A DNA stretch of 64,000 nt from Lachnospiraceae bacterium (GCA_022483465.1 JAKVNF010000001.1:1550001-1614000), one strand, 5' to 3'. Numbered from the stretch's first letter, positions 47,200 through 55,961 are shown. Made by a program: numbers and translations. The notes: a model not told the origin generated them from the letters alone.

Positions 47200-48108
47200 T
47201 TAGCGATTTCTTTTTCCAGTATTCTCTGTCCCACGGATTTCCTCATGATAGAAATAATCTACGATCACCGGATGCCCCTGCGGGACTCTGCCATAAGGCA
47301 TTTCATTATCCACAAAGGCACAATCATATTTCTTGGCCATTTTCTCAGCTTTTACTTCAAGTGCTTCAAAGTAGCTGCGATTATGCTTGTTATAGATCTC
47401 GTCGTAAAGTGGTACCAGATCAGGATATTTTCCGGCGATATAATCCATAATCGTCTTCTTGAAGCCGCCCCGAAGATTGAGGTTTTCGAGCCAGAACAGA
47501 TCACACTGATCCTTTACCCGCTCAAAGATTGCTTCAAAATCCGTGATACCGGGGAATACCGGGGATACGAAACAGACTGTACGGATACCTGCTTCATATA
47601 CCTGCTTCATAGCAGAGATACGGCGCTCAATGCTCGAAGCAGAGTCCATATCATTCTTGAAATTTTCATCCAGTGTGTTGATCGACCATGAAACGGTTAC
47701 ACGTCCAAGCTTCTTCAGCAGATCAATATCCCGTACCACAAGATCCGACTTTGTGCAAATCAGAATATCTGCGTCACTGCCGATCAACTGCTTCAGAAGT
47801 TTTCTGGTATTCCCGAATTGCTCCTCCTGTGGATTGTAGCCATCTGTCACAGAACCGATGACCACCCGCTGTCCGGCATATTTCTTCGGATTTTTAATTT
47901 CCGGCCAATGCTTCATATCAAGGAAAGTGCCCCATTCCTCCTTGTGCCCGGTAAAGCGTTTCATAAAAGAAGCATAGCAATACTTGCAGGCATGTGTACA
48001 GCCCACATAGGGATTGACCGAGTAACCGCCTACCGGCAGACTAGACTTAGTCATGATGTTCTTTGTTTCCACCTCACGAATGAGGATTCCATTTATTACT
48101 TCTTCCAT
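47200..48108 (-). CDS. Radical SAM mobile pair protein B
   Basis: A 302-residue radical-SAM enzyme with the iron-sulfur motif CTHACKYC (CxxxCxxC) at about residues 37-44 and an SPL-like layout (VIGSVTDGYNPQEEQFGNTRKLLKQL, VTVSWSINTLDE). It matches the B partner of the radical-SAM mobile pair found in mobile elements. It overlaps protein A's gene by 13 bp. The substrate is unknown. Confidence 0.85.
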   Translation of the reverse strand: MEEVINGILIREVETKNIMTKSSLPVGGYSVNPYVGCTHACKYCYASFMKRFTGHKEEWGTFLDMKHWPEIKNPKKYAGQRVVIGSVTDGYNPQEEQFGNTRKLLKQLIGSDADILICTKSDLVVRDIDLLKKLGRVTVSWSINTLDENFKNDMDSASSIERRISAMKQVYEAGIRTVCFVSPVFPGITDFEAIFERVKDQCDLFWLENLNLRGGFKKTIMDYIAGKYPDLVPLYDEIYNKHNRSYFEALEVKAEKMAKKYDCAFVDNEMPYGRVPQGHPVIVDYFYHEEIRGTENTGKRNR

Positions 48109-48785
48109 GATTTCTGTACCTCTAACACTTTATTAAATTCTTCCGGCATCTCCTGAATCATATTTTCATCCCCTATGATAGGGACAAGGTCTTCCTTCAT
48201 AAACACCGGAATGCCGAGCCTATGTGCCTGGTCCGTCAGAGACCATGCCCATTCCGGCTTCGTATGAATCTTCCTGCTCTGAGCTCCGGTCATGGTGCCC
48301 ACAACAATCCAATTGATTCCGGAAAGGTCAACTGTGCCGGGATCATCGAATAACGGCTCAAAGGTAACATGGTAATGTTTTGCTCTGACGTTTTTACGAA
48401 GTGCGTCGATACGCCACAGTTCTGCTTTCCTCGTCACCGTAACGCCAAACCATGCGTTTTCCAGATCGATATCAAAATCCAGCAAATCAGGTCGCTTGGT
48501 AAGGAACAGGAACTGATGCTGTGGATTTTCACGGATCTTTGCAAATACCTCGTCTCTCCATTCCGGCTTCCATCCGGAGAGATCGCTCATCCCGGTAAGA
48601 AGAAAATTCTGCGGACGTTTCTTTTCCATCATCCTGAGCTTACCCGGAAAGAATTCAGGGTCAGCGAAGTCATCAATCATATGCCAGCGTTTCACGTTGT
48701 TGCGGGCATAGCAATATGTACACCCCACTGTGCAGCCAATGACGATATTCATGTTCTGAATCTGATCTTTGATACAAATACTCAT
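48096..48785 (-). CDS. Radical SAM mobile pair protein A
   Basis: A 229-residue radical-SAM protein of the phage Gp37/Gp68-like type: CTVGCTYCYARNN iron-sulfur motif near residue 18, FLLTGMSDLSGWKPEWRDEVFAKI, FLFLTKRPDLL and WIVVGTMTGAQSRKIH. I chose the ATG at 48785, which overlaps the marR stop as ATGA; a GTG at 48797 is an alternative. Co-transcribed with marR and protein B. Confidence 0.85.
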   Translation of the reverse strand: MSICIKDQIQNMNIVIGCTVGCTYCYARNNVKRWHMIDDFADPEFFPGKLRMMEKKRPQNFLLTGMSDLSGWKPEWRDEVFAKIRENPQHQFLFLTKRPDLLDFDIDLENAWFGVTVTRKAELWRIDALRKNVRAKHYHVTFEPLFDDPGTVDLSGINWIVVGTMTGAQSRKIHTKPEWAWSLTDQAHRLGIPVFMKEDLVPIIGDENMIQEMPEEFNKVLEVQKSWKK

Positions 48786-49219
48786 GACTTCTGCCACTCC
48801 TCAAGATTCTTTCTGATGCGGTCGAGGAATTCCTCAAACTGGGTAATTTCTTCCTCAGAAAAACCTTTGTAGTAAATACTGCCCATCTCATCAGATACAG
48901 AATCGTACTCGCCCTTTAAGGCATGTGCTTTCTCAGTCAGAAACAGAAGTGTTTTCCTTTTGTCCGTTTTAGACTGAACACGGCTTATCAGCCCTTGATT
49001 TTCCATTCTTTCCAGCATCGTAGTAAGAGATGTTATCGCTAATCCGCATTTAGTCGAGAGTGCCCTGATTGAGATACCATCCTCCTGCCACAGCACATAA
49101 AGAATACGTCCCTGGGCTCCATTAAACGCATCAATATTCTTTTCACTAAGAATCTTCTCGAAAATCCGGTCTCCAAGCTGTTTTATTTTGGAGACAAGAA
49201 ATCCTCCATTCATTTCCAT
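48782..49219 (-). CDS. MarR-family regulator of the radical SAM pair
   Basis: A 145-residue MarR regulator: FNGAQGRILYVLWQEDGISIRALSTKCGLAITSLTTMLERMENQGLISRVQSKTDKRKTLLFLTEKA covers the winged helix. It is the first gene of the three-gene operon. Its own AGGAG lies in one arm of the 17-bp inverted repeat just upstream. Confidence 0.88.
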   Translation of the reverse strand: MEMNGGFLVSKIKQLGDRIFEKILSEKNIDAFNGAQGRILYVLWQEDGISIRALSTKCGLAITSLTTMLERMENQGLISRVQSKTDKRKTLLFLTEKAHALKGEYDSVSDEMGSIYYKGFSEEEITQFEEFLDRIRKNLEEWQKS

Positions 49220-49222
49220 ACA

Positions 49223-49270
49223 AAAGCTCCTATATAGTAGTTTATTAAAAACATACTATATAGGAGCTTT
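49223..49270. promoter_or_regulatory. MarR operator: 17-bp perfect inverted repeat
   Basis: AAAGCTCCTATATAGTA (49223-49239) and TACTATATAGGAGCTTT (49254-49270) are exact reverse complements around 14 bp. The near arm contains AGGAG, the marR ribosome site (minus strand), 7-8 bases from the ATG. It can act as DNA operator, and as RNA hairpin would hide the ribosome site. Confidence 0.8.
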
Positions 49271-49427
49271 CTTGTCAACAATTTATATCTTAATAGGTAA
49301 ATCCTGATTTATATCTTGAAATACATATCTTGTCTTCTTCCAAGCAGATTTGAAATCAGTGGCAATTATATCCATTTCTCATTAGCACAATTTCGATATT
49401 TAGTATATCATGTTGGGAATTCGTGAA

Positions 49428-49461
49428 AAACAGAAAAGCCGTCCCGATAGTCCGAGACGGC
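49428..49461 (-). terminator. Terminator of the recombinase remnant
   Basis: GCCGTC/GACGGC stem at 49438-49461; on the minus strand it is followed by TTTTCTGTTTTTC. It lies 16 bp after the stop of the recombinase fragment. Confidence 0.7.
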
Positions 49462-49476
49462 AAAATACTGTCAATA

Positions 49477-49862
49477 TTAAATTGTGATGTTTTCATGTGC
49501 ACCGCCTATCACCGTGATGGTAAGCTTATCGGGAAAGATCTTGATCTCCTTAATAAAGTTTCGAACCAGTTTTTCATCATAAGCGAGCACCTTATCCTTG
49601 GACTTCTCGATGGATTCGCGGAGAGCCTTGATGCGTTCCTTATCCCGCTCTTCCACTGCCTGCCCAGCTTCAATCTCTGTCTTTCTGCTTCTTAACTGCT
49701 GTACTCTTTCAGCAAGTCCTGTGATGTCCCGATGTGCTTTCACTCCGGCGAGAATATCCTTCTGCAGGTCAGCGATCTCTTGGTTGATATCCTCTAATTC
49801 AGTAGCCGGATTTTCTCCGAGCAGATTCATCACTTCATTGCTGATAGCCTCGTACTTCAAAG
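49477..49862 (-). pseudogene. Large serine recombinase, C-terminal remnant
   Basis: About 127 residues of a recombinase C-terminus: coiled coil (ATELEDINQEIADLQKDIL..RVQQLRSRKTEIEAGQAVEE) and the closing VRNFIKEIKIFPDKLTITVIGG segment. The frame meets a stop at about 49868, where the repeat-bearing transposon begins. The catalytic domain is absent. It is unrelated in sequence to the intact recombinase at 28527. Confidence 0.82.
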
Positions 49863-49920
49863 AGGATTAAAGCGATGGGAGGTGATGCAGATTGAATATT
49901 CCGGACGTTTGGGCCCAGTC

Positions 49921-50345
49921 TTCCGCGAGTCAGAGCCACTTTTCCGTTCATCGTTGAATCGGCGTTTCCAGATTGACAGAGCCACCTATCCGATGCTCAG
50001 AGCATAGCACTTTCCGCAGGTCTGCCAGGCTTCCGCACTTGGGAGCATACCCAATTCCGCAGACAGAGCAGATGTTTCACATGCGAGAGCATCTATTCCG
50101 ACGGTCAGCGCATTGTTTCCTTCCGCCATTCAGATCATCATCGGTTCCGATTTTCAGAGCAGTTCTGCTTTCCGCAGTGAGGGCATGAATTCCGAAGATC
50201 GGAGCCATTTCTATTTCACATCTCAGAGCAATTCTTCCGCATTCGGAGCATGCTTTCCGCTGCATGTTTCCAGTAGCATTCCGGCTTTTGAGCATGGCTT
50301 CCATAAGGAGAGCCATCGGATTTCGACATTTCAGATGCAGAAGCA
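49921..50345. repeat. Array of about 19 TTCCG boxes at 20-25 bp spacing
   Basis: TTCCG or one-base variants recur at 49921, 49942, 49966, 49988, 50012, 50031, 50055, 50076, 50096, 50121, 50145, 50170, 50190, 50215, 50235, 50255, 50280, 50299 and 50322. Many are followed by CA and, 6-9 bases on, by AGAGCAT or GGAGCAT. There is no open frame that explains this. Probably binding sites for a transposon protein. Confidence 0.75.
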
Positions 50346-50489
50346 CGCAATTATCAAGCTTTCTCTATAGATAACTATTCTACAGAATCAAATCAGTATA
50401 TACTGATTGTATCAGCGCAAAAAAAGAAGAAAGGTCCAAGCTCAGCCAGCTGCCCTTTCTTCAACGCATCACAACTGTTACCAGCAGTT

Positions 50490-51074
50490 GTGAATCATCC
50501 TTTTGAGGACAGCCCTATGATAGCCGAATACCAGAACAAATTCAATTCTGCGATAGTGGAGACACTCCTTGACATGGACGCCAGGTCACAGTCTTCGCTT
50601 GAGCATCTCATAAACGTTGTCGGGCAGAACCAATACGACCGCGGAGTGATCACGACCGATCCGGCAACCTCGATTATGCCCATGAGGGTCTCAATACCAA
50701 GACGCTATTCGCGTGCAACGGGCAAGCGTTACACCATGCTTCCCTGCTTTCTGCTCCCGCACTATCAATACACCAAATCGTTCATCTTCCTTACTCTTTA
50801 CTGCTACAAGTGCAGGCGGTGCCAATCGGTGCGGGATCTCTGCAGCCGGACGGGAATCGCGGTTACAACCCTGTACCGCTGGAAAGCCGCCTTTATGCAG
50901 GACCTGAATTGTCTGATTCTCCGGTCTCTTCTGATTGTGATCAGATCAAGACAGATTGCACCGCATCCGGCGCATACCAGATGCCGAACAACTGTTCTGT
51001 GCCAGATAACGGTAACTGACAGCCTTCTGACCCTCCGATATCATGATAGTGAGCCTAAAACGAAGACGCTTTAG
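50490..51074 (+). CDS. DUF6431-type protein upstream of istAB
   Basis: A 194-residue protein (GTG at 50490; ATG at 50517 also possible). The stretch SIPRRYSRATGKRYTMLPCFLLPHYQYT, the YKCRRCQSVRDLCSRTGIAVTTLYRWKAAFMQDL helix-turn-helix and the spacing align with the DUF6431 protein at 24958, but the N-terminal zinc knuckle is not evident. The last 40 residues look degraded. Function unknown; its position ahead of istAB parallels the other transposon. Confidence 0.65.
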   Translation: MNHPFEDSPMIAEYQNKFNSAIVETLLDMDARSQSSLEHLINVVGQNQYDRGVITTDPATSIMPMRVSIPRRYSRATGKRYTMLPCFLLPHYQYTKSFIFLTLYCYKCRRCQSVRDLCSRTGIAVTTLYRWKAAFMQDLNCLILRSLLIVIRSRQIAPHPAHTRCRTTVLCQITVTDSLLTLRYHDSEPKTKTL

Positions 51075-51191
51075 GTCCGCTCACTGCAGTGACAACACCT
51101 ATAAGACCAACTGGCCGGTAACCAGTCTGTATAATCGACTTCTCTGGCTGATGAAGCCTGGTTGAAGTGCGTTCATGGAAAGGAGGCGCTC

Positions 51192-52847
51192 ATGGCCAGG
51201 AAAATCCCGGTCAAAATAATTGTTCAGCTGAAGGATGCAGGCATATCCCAACGCATGATCGCTTGTACAAGAAAGGTCTCCCGAAACTCGGTATCAGAAG
51301 TCTTTCGTATCGCGGATTCGGAGGAAATTCACTACCAGGATATAAGCACGCTGGATGATGCCGCTGTCTACAAAAAGTTCTTCCCCAACAAGGACGCTGA
51401 CAGTGCTGCTTTTGCTGTACCGGACTACGAATACATTCACAATGAGCTGCGCAGGAAAGATGTCACCATGGCATTGCTCTATCAGGAATACCTCGCCAAG
51501 TGCAATTCAGAGGGGCTGCTTCCTGTCGGAAAAACCAAGTTTTACGATGATTACGATGAATTTACCCGTCTGAACGAACTGACCAACCACCTTGATCATA
51601 AGCCCGGGGAGGCGGTCCAGGTGGACTGGGCAGGCGATACCATACATTACACCGCCCTGGACGAAAAGAAACAGGTTAAGGTCTATCTCTTCGTTGCGGC
51701 GCTTCCATACTCCATGCATGCGTACCTGGAGCCCTGCGGTGACATGAAGATGGATACCTTCATCCTCGCCCAGGTGCACATGTTCAATTACTTCGGCGGA
51801 GTCACCCGAAAGATCATCTGTGACAACCTCAAGGCCGGTGTCGTGGAGCATCCCAGGGAAGGAGAAATCGTCCTTACAGACCTGTACGAATCCTTTGGAG
51901 AGTACTACTGCTGTGCAATCATGCCGGCAGGGGTCAGAAAACCGAAGCAAAAGAGTTCTGCAGAGGGATCGGTCAACACGCTTGCGAATTCGTTTATCGG
52001 TGCGACGAGGAACAAAGAGTATCACTCCCTGGAGGAGATCAAGGAGGATGCCAGGAAGTGGCTCGAGGCATTTAACCGTAAACCCTTTCAGAAACGCGAG
52101 GGCTCCCGGTACGAGGTATTCATGAGTGAGGAGAAGGGAGAGCTCCGCGCGCTTCCTCCCACGCCATTCGAGATCACCCATTGGGAGATGGGCTACAAGG
52201 TGCAGAAGGACTTCCACGTCAGGTACAGGCGGAACTCTTACTCCTGCCCTTACCAGTACTACCGGAAGAAGGTAGACCTGCTTGTTTCAAGTACCACCCT
52301 CACGATCTACTACAAGGGAGCAAGGCTCACCTCGCATCCGCTGTTTCCGTCGTTTGCAAAGAACAAGTACTCTACGCATCCGGAGGATATGCCGCCGCAG
52401 TTCCAAAACCTCTCCCCCTGGACAGAAGATCGCTATAGGAGCTGGGCCAAGTCAATCGGGCCGCATACCAGCACCGTCATTGACATGCTCTTCCGAAGCG
52501 TGAAGATCCCAGAGCAGGCGTATAACTCCTGCCATGCGGTGCTCGCATTGAGCAAAAAGTACTCACCGGAACGGCTGGAAACCTCCTGCGAAATCGCCTT
52601 GTCACGCGGAATTCCCCTGCCGCGGTACCGGATCCTGAACACCATCCTCTCTGACAGCCAGGATATCGTGTATCGGGAAAAGGAAGCCGCTTATGAGAAG
52701 GAGCAGGGACAGAAGGCAACAGGAGGCTTTCTGCGGGGGAGCAGTTATTACCAGAATGCATCTGGAAATCACAGTGCGTCTGGGCAGGTTCAGAGCAGTT
52801 CAGACGGTCAGAGCAGTAAGGAGGCAGCTGCCAATGGCAATGCTTGA
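51192..52847 (+). CDS. istA: IS21-family transposase IstA
   Basis: A 551-residue IstA: N-terminal helix-turn-helix (VKIIVQLKDAGISQRMIACTRKVSRNSVSEV), rve core with VQVDWAGDT, IICDNLKAGV and SSAEGSVNTLANSF (DDE), and a Mu-like C-terminal beta-barrel (HVRYRRNSYSCPYQYYRKKVDL). The start at 51192 follows AGGAGG. The last codons overlap istB by 14 bp. Confidence 0.92.
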   Translation: MARKIPVKIIVQLKDAGISQRMIACTRKVSRNSVSEVFRIADSEEIHYQDISTLDDAAVYKKFFPNKDADSAAFAVPDYEYIHNELRRKDVTMALLYQEYLAKCNSEGLLPVGKTKFYDDYDEFTRLNELTNHLDHKPGEAVQVDWAGDTIHYTALDEKKQVKVYLFVAALPYSMHAYLEPCGDMKMDTFILAQVHMFNYFGGVTRKIICDNLKAGVVEHPREGEIVLTDLYESFGEYYCCAIMPAGVRKPKQKSSAEGSVNTLANSFIGATRNKEYHSLEEIKEDARKWLEAFNRKPFQKREGSRYEVFMSEEKGELRALPPTPFEITHWEMGYKVQKDFHVRYRRNSYSCPYQYYRKKVDLLVSSTTLTIYYKGARLTSHPLFPSFAKNKYSTHPEDMPPQFQNLSPWTEDRYRSWAKSIGPHTSTVIDMLFRSVKIPEQAYNSCHAVLALSKKYSPERLETSCEIALSRGIPLPRYRILNTILSDSQDIVYREKEAAYEKEQGQKATGGFLRGSSYYQNASGNHSASGQVQSSSDGQSSKEAAANGNA

Positions 52848-53622
52848 TGCAGAAACCGACCGCAAGCTCCGGGTGCTGGGCGTCCCGGAGATGGTTGTTG
52901 CGTATCAGGAACAAACGAAATCCATGGATCGGGTCAACCAGCCGTTTGAGAAGCGGCTTGCTGAACTGGTCGATGCAGCCTATCAGGCCAAGTACAACGA
53001 GAAAGTAGAGCATCTCCTGAAGGCTGCTCATCTCAGGATTCCCACTGCGGATGTCACTCAGATCCTGTACGACGATAAGAGGCCATTCAGCAGGGAGCTT
53101 GTGGATGAACTCGCCACCTGCCACTTCGTGGAGCAGCACACGAGTCTGATCATCCAGGGTTATCCCAGCTCAGGCAAGACTTACCTGTCCTGTGCCTTCG
53201 CGAAAGAGGCGTGCAAGAAGCACTACAAGACCGCTTACATCCGGATGAGTGATCTTCTCAGCGCTGATGAAGAGGCACGCATATCCGGGATTCGCGAGGA
53301 GAAGCGGCTGCTGCGGAAGTACAGCCAGTACCAGGTACTCGTAATCGACGAATGGCTCACCACTGGCGTAGATGAGGATGAGGTTCGCTTTCTATATGAG
53401 TTGGCAGAGCGCCGCTTCGACTCCACCAGTACGATTTTCGCCACCCTTCATGACAAAGCCGAATGGCTGGCCTGTCTTGGAGAGGGGGCCCTCTCCGAGT
53501 CGATCATCGAGAGGTTTACACACAATGTCATCGTACTGAACACTGGAGAGAACGACTTCCGGGCAGTTTTCGAGCACCGGGATCCGCCATCTCTGGGCTC
53601 CTTCGGGGCGACAGCCAACTGA
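52834..53622 (+). CDS. istB: IS21-family helper ATPase IstB
   Basis: A 262-residue AAA+ ATPase with Walker A QGYPSSGKTYLSC near residue 107, Walker B VLVIDEWLT near 172, and the IstB C-terminus IIERFTHNVIVLNTGENDFR. AAGGAGG precedes the ATG at 52834 inside istA. It selects and bends target DNA for IstA in the known IS21 mechanism. Confidence 0.92.
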   Translation: MAMLDAETDRKLRVLGVPEMVVAYQEQTKSMDRVNQPFEKRLAELVDAAYQAKYNEKVEHLLKAAHLRIPTADVTQILYDDKRPFSRELVDELATCHFVEQHTSLIIQGYPSSGKTYLSCAFAKEACKKHYKTAYIRMSDLLSADEEARISGIREEKRLLRKYSQYQVLVIDEWLTTGVDEDEVRFLYELAERRFDSTSTIFATLHDKAEWLACLGEGALSESIIERFTHNVIVLNTGENDFRAVFEHRDPPSLGSFGATAN

Positions 53623-53665
53623 AGGTGGCACTGAAGAGCGGAAACAGAGGTTTAATTCACGGAAG

Positions 53666-53700
53666 GCATGCTCCGTCCACACGACGGAGCATGCTTCATT
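53666..53700 (+). terminator. istB terminator
   Basis: GCATGCTCCGTC (53666-53677) pairs exactly with GACGGAGCATGC (53683-53694); TTCATTGTT follows. Confidence 0.7.
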
Positions 53701-53757
53701 GTTCCGGAATACTCATGCAGATGAAGATTCTGCATCGCTTTTTTTCTATTCCTGGTC

Positions 53758-53840
53758 AAATAGCCTTTCCACAGTCACACCCCCCGAAAATAGCAAAGCT
53801 ACAGTCTCGCCAGTTAAAAATTCATCCAAATAGCCTTCCC
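53758..53840. repeat. IS21-like right-end array
   Basis: Three units AAATAGC..CTTTCCACAGTC, AAATAGC..GCTACAGTC and AAATAGC..TCCCACAGTC, about 30 bp apart. They match 46775-46893. Multiple short repeats near the termini are usual for IS21 ends. Confidence 0.7.
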
Positions 53841-53874
53841 ACAGTCACGCCAGACCAACTTTCACATTTTTTCT

Positions 53875-53965
53875 AAAAGAAAACGCGGCACACGCCTCTC
53901 TTCTCAGAAAGACGGATGCCGCAGAAATGGCTTAAAAGCAGCGTTTTATTAGGGACCCCAGCATA
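53875..53965. other. attL of integrative element copy 2
   Basis: GCTTA-AA-AGCAGCG with core AA at 53935-53936, and TAGGGACCCC starting 13 bases to the right (53950-53959), as at 5260. The chromosomal arm to the left resembles those at 5205 and 46930. Confidence 0.72.
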
Positions 53966-53997
53966 AAACTACATAAGCCGAAGCTTCAAGCGGGAAT

Positions 53998-54042
53998 AAG
54001 AACAGTTCCTGGCAAATCAGCCAAGGACTGTTCTTTATTTTT
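53998..54042. terminator. Hairpin terminator at the left end of copy 2
   Basis: Same AAGAACAGTTCCT/AGGACTGTTCTT hairpin with T-run as at 5323-5367. Confidence 0.75.
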
Positions 54043-54066
54043 GTGCTAATTTTCTAGGAATATTGC

Positions 54067-54100
54067 TTGCTATATTCCGGGCACAGAGTGATGTATGTAC
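54067..54100 (+). promoter_or_regulatory. Cassette promoter motif, copy 2, site 1
   Basis: TTGCTA (54067-54072), 16 bp, TGATGT (54089-54094), ATGTAC. Same block as 5392-5425 with one spacer change. Confidence 0.65.
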
Positions 54101-54125
54101 TACCAAAACAAAGGAGGTACATACC

Positions 54126-54863
54126 ATGAAGCTTACATTCAACGTAACCAAGGAAAACAAGAAGGCATTCGCAAAGGCCATCGAAGCGATAACCGGAGAA
54201 AAGGCAGTTTACCAGTTCACCCCGACCTACGCCTTCCAGATCGGCGACCTTACCGTAAACCGGGATGCAACCCTTACTGCTCCAGACGACAAGGACATCG
54301 GGAGCCTGCTCGAAGCCCTAAAAGCCCAGGGGTATGAACTATCAGAAACCGAGGGAGCCCCGGAAGAAAAGCCGAAGGAAGAAGCACCTGCCGCAGACGA
54401 GAAGCCGGAAGATCTTGAGGAAGTGCCGGAGCTTACGGTAAGCCTTCCGCTTACCACTGCAAACGTCGGAATCCTCACGAGCATCCTCTCCTCCAAGGGG
54501 GACCTGATCCGGCACGCCCTCGGGGTCACAGACCTTCGAATCAATGTCACCGAGGACAAGATTGAATTCCTTTGGTTCACCCGGGAGCTTACTGCCGAGG
54601 AAGCCAAGGCCTATACCACTTTTCTTTCCCTGCTATGCAAGTTCTCGAAGGAACTGAAGCACGCCAGCAGCAGGCCGGTCGAAACGGACAATGAGAAATA
54701 CGCTTTCCGCTGCTTCCTTCTCCGCCTCGGCTTTATCGGACCGGAGTACAAGGAAGCAAGAAAGATCCTGCTTCAGAACCTGACCGGTAATTCAGCATTC
54801 CGGCATGGTGCTCCTGTAAAAGTGGAATCTACTGAGGCGCTGAAGCAGGAGGTGGCAGAATGA
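54126..54863 (+). CDS. Conserved mobile-element protein ('virulence protein' family), copy 2
   Basis: A 245-residue protein aligned end to end with 5451-6188. Most differences fall in the acidic linker (about residues 65-105, for example GAPEEKPKEEAPAADEKPED) while the C-terminal FRCFLLRLGFIGP segment is conserved. This pattern suggests the terminal domains are under selection. Overlaps the next gene by 4 bp. Confidence 0.88.
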   Translation: MKLTFNVTKENKKAFAKAIEAITGEKAVYQFTPTYAFQIGDLTVNRDATLTAPDDKDIGSLLEALKAQGYELSETEGAPEEKPKEEAPAADEKPEDLEEVPELTVSLPLTTANVGILTSILSSKGDLIRHALGVTDLRINVTEDKIEFLWFTRELTAEEAKAYTTFLSLLCKFSKELKHASSRPVETDNEKYAFRCFLLRLGFIGPEYKEARKILLQNLTGNSAFRHGAPVKVESTEALKQEVAE

Positions 54864-55261
54864 GATTTCCAAGCGAAGAAGAGATCCGAAACCTTCGTGA
54901 GCACTACCCGACAGGAGCCAGAGTGGAGCTCCTTGAGATGCAGGACGAGCAAGCCCCGCCGATCAGAACCAAGGGAACTGTCCGCTGCGTGGATGACATC
55001 GGAAGCATCGGAGTGAACTGGGATAATGGGAGCAGCCTGAGCGTGGCTTTCGGAGCAGACTGTTGCCGGTCGCTGGTGCCGGAGTTTACACAGACAGTAC
55101 GGGATCAGATCCTGAAGATCCGTGAGAGTGGTGAAAGCAACATGCTCCTCATACCAGCAGTCCAGCGGATTGCATCCGATCTTGGGTACTATGAGCTGGT
55201 GATCTTCATTGAGGATCACAGGAAAGCCTACGTGACCTTCATCATGACGGGGCACGTCTAA
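54860..55261 (+). CDS. DUF4314-DUF5049 fusion protein, copy 2
   Basis: A 133-residue paralogue of 6185-6586 with the same domain fusion (GTVRCVDDIGSIGVNWDNG, then QILKIRESGESNMLLIPAVQ..AYVTFIMTG). ATGA overlap with the upstream gene is conserved. Confidence 0.85.
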   Translation: MRFPSEEEIRNLREHYPTGARVELLEMQDEQAPPIRTKGTVRCVDDIGSIGVNWDNGSSLSVAFGADCCRSLVPEFTQTVRDQILKIRESGESNMLLIPAVQRIASDLGYYELVIFIEDHRKAYVTFIMTGHV

Positions 55262-55312
55262 GATCCACAGGTTTTGCACAAGAATTTTGTGCAGTTTATG
55301 GCCTCCATTTCC

Positions 55313-55346
55313 TTGCTATATATCGCCTGCAGAGTGATATATGTAC
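55313..55346 (+). promoter_or_regulatory. Cassette promoter motif, copy 2, site 2
   Basis: TTGCTA (55313-55318), 16 bp, TGATAT (55335-55340), ATGTACATGCC. Confidence 0.65.
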
Positions 55347-55393
55347 ATGCCAAAGGAAAAGGCAAACAAGCACAAAGCAAGGAGGACAAAGCC

Positions 55394-55828
55394 ATGACAA
55401 ACATTTTCGAAGAAACCTACAACCGCATTCAGAAAGCAAAGAAAGCCTACAAGGAAGCCACTACTGCAGAGGAGAGGGACACCGCAAGAGAAGCCGCGAA
55501 GGAAGCCGAGGACAAGATCGATGCGATGGGTGACATCGCCTGGAAGATCTGGAGGGCCTACGAGAAATCAAGAGACAACGAGAACGAGATCCTCGATTTC
55601 GACGACATCATCTGGGACCGGGATGTGGAAGCCCTCACCGCCTGCATGAAGGAGAACGGCATCAAGGCCTTCACCTACTCTTGCCGGGCAACCGATGCGG
55701 TCGAGACGCTTTGGCTTTTTAAAGAGGCAGGCTGCACGATCGGCGAGATGGTTGAGGTCAACCTCCGGAAGGACTTTTTCGGAAAAGGCTACGAAAAGGG
55801 CCACGCCTTCAGAATGACACTGAACTGA
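55394..55828 (+). CDS. Conserved mobile-element hypothetical protein, copy 2
   Basis: A 144-residue paralogue of 6724-7158 with the same start context (AAGGAGGACAAAGCC). Substitutions are mostly conservative and clustered in the N-terminal helix (KAKKAYKEATTAEERDTAREA). Function unknown. Confidence 0.85.
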   Translation: MTNIFEETYNRIQKAKKAYKEATTAEERDTAREAAKEAEDKIDAMGDIAWKIWRAYEKSRDNENEILDFDDIIWDRDVEALTACMKENGIKAFTYSCRATDAVETLWLFKEAGCTIGEMVEVNLRKDFFGKGYEKGHAFRMTLN

Positions 55829-55927
55829 AAACGGAAAGGGAGGGAGCCCCGCAAAAGGGGCCTCTTCCTCGTACAAAATACACAGTTTCCGGGGCGGATC
55901 TTTGTGACATATATCCGGCGAATCTCC

Positions 55928-55961
55928 TTGCTATATAGCGCTCGTAGAGTGATATATGTAC
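55928..55961 (+). promoter_or_regulatory. Cassette promoter motif, copy 2, site 3
   Basis: TTGCTA (55928-55933), 16 bp, TGATAT (55950-55955), ATGTACATGCC. The upstream intergenic DNA differs from that of copy 1 whereas the motif is kept. Confidence 0.65.

Larger units (their letters stand above)
49868..53870 (+). mobile_element. IS21-like transposon with DUF6431 gene
   Basis: It starts where the recombinase gene breaks off and includes the TTCCG array (49921-50345), a DUF6431 gene, istA, istB and the AAATAGC right-end array. The exact ends are uncertain. A wider reading, in which the transposon starts at the left-end array at 47046 and also carries the radical-SAM operon, is possible. Confidence 0.6.

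Noticed and set aside
49921-50345. CRISPR-like reading of the TTCCG array
   Set aside because: Units are only 20-25 bp, degenerate, without constant repeats and unique spacers, and no cas genes are nearby.
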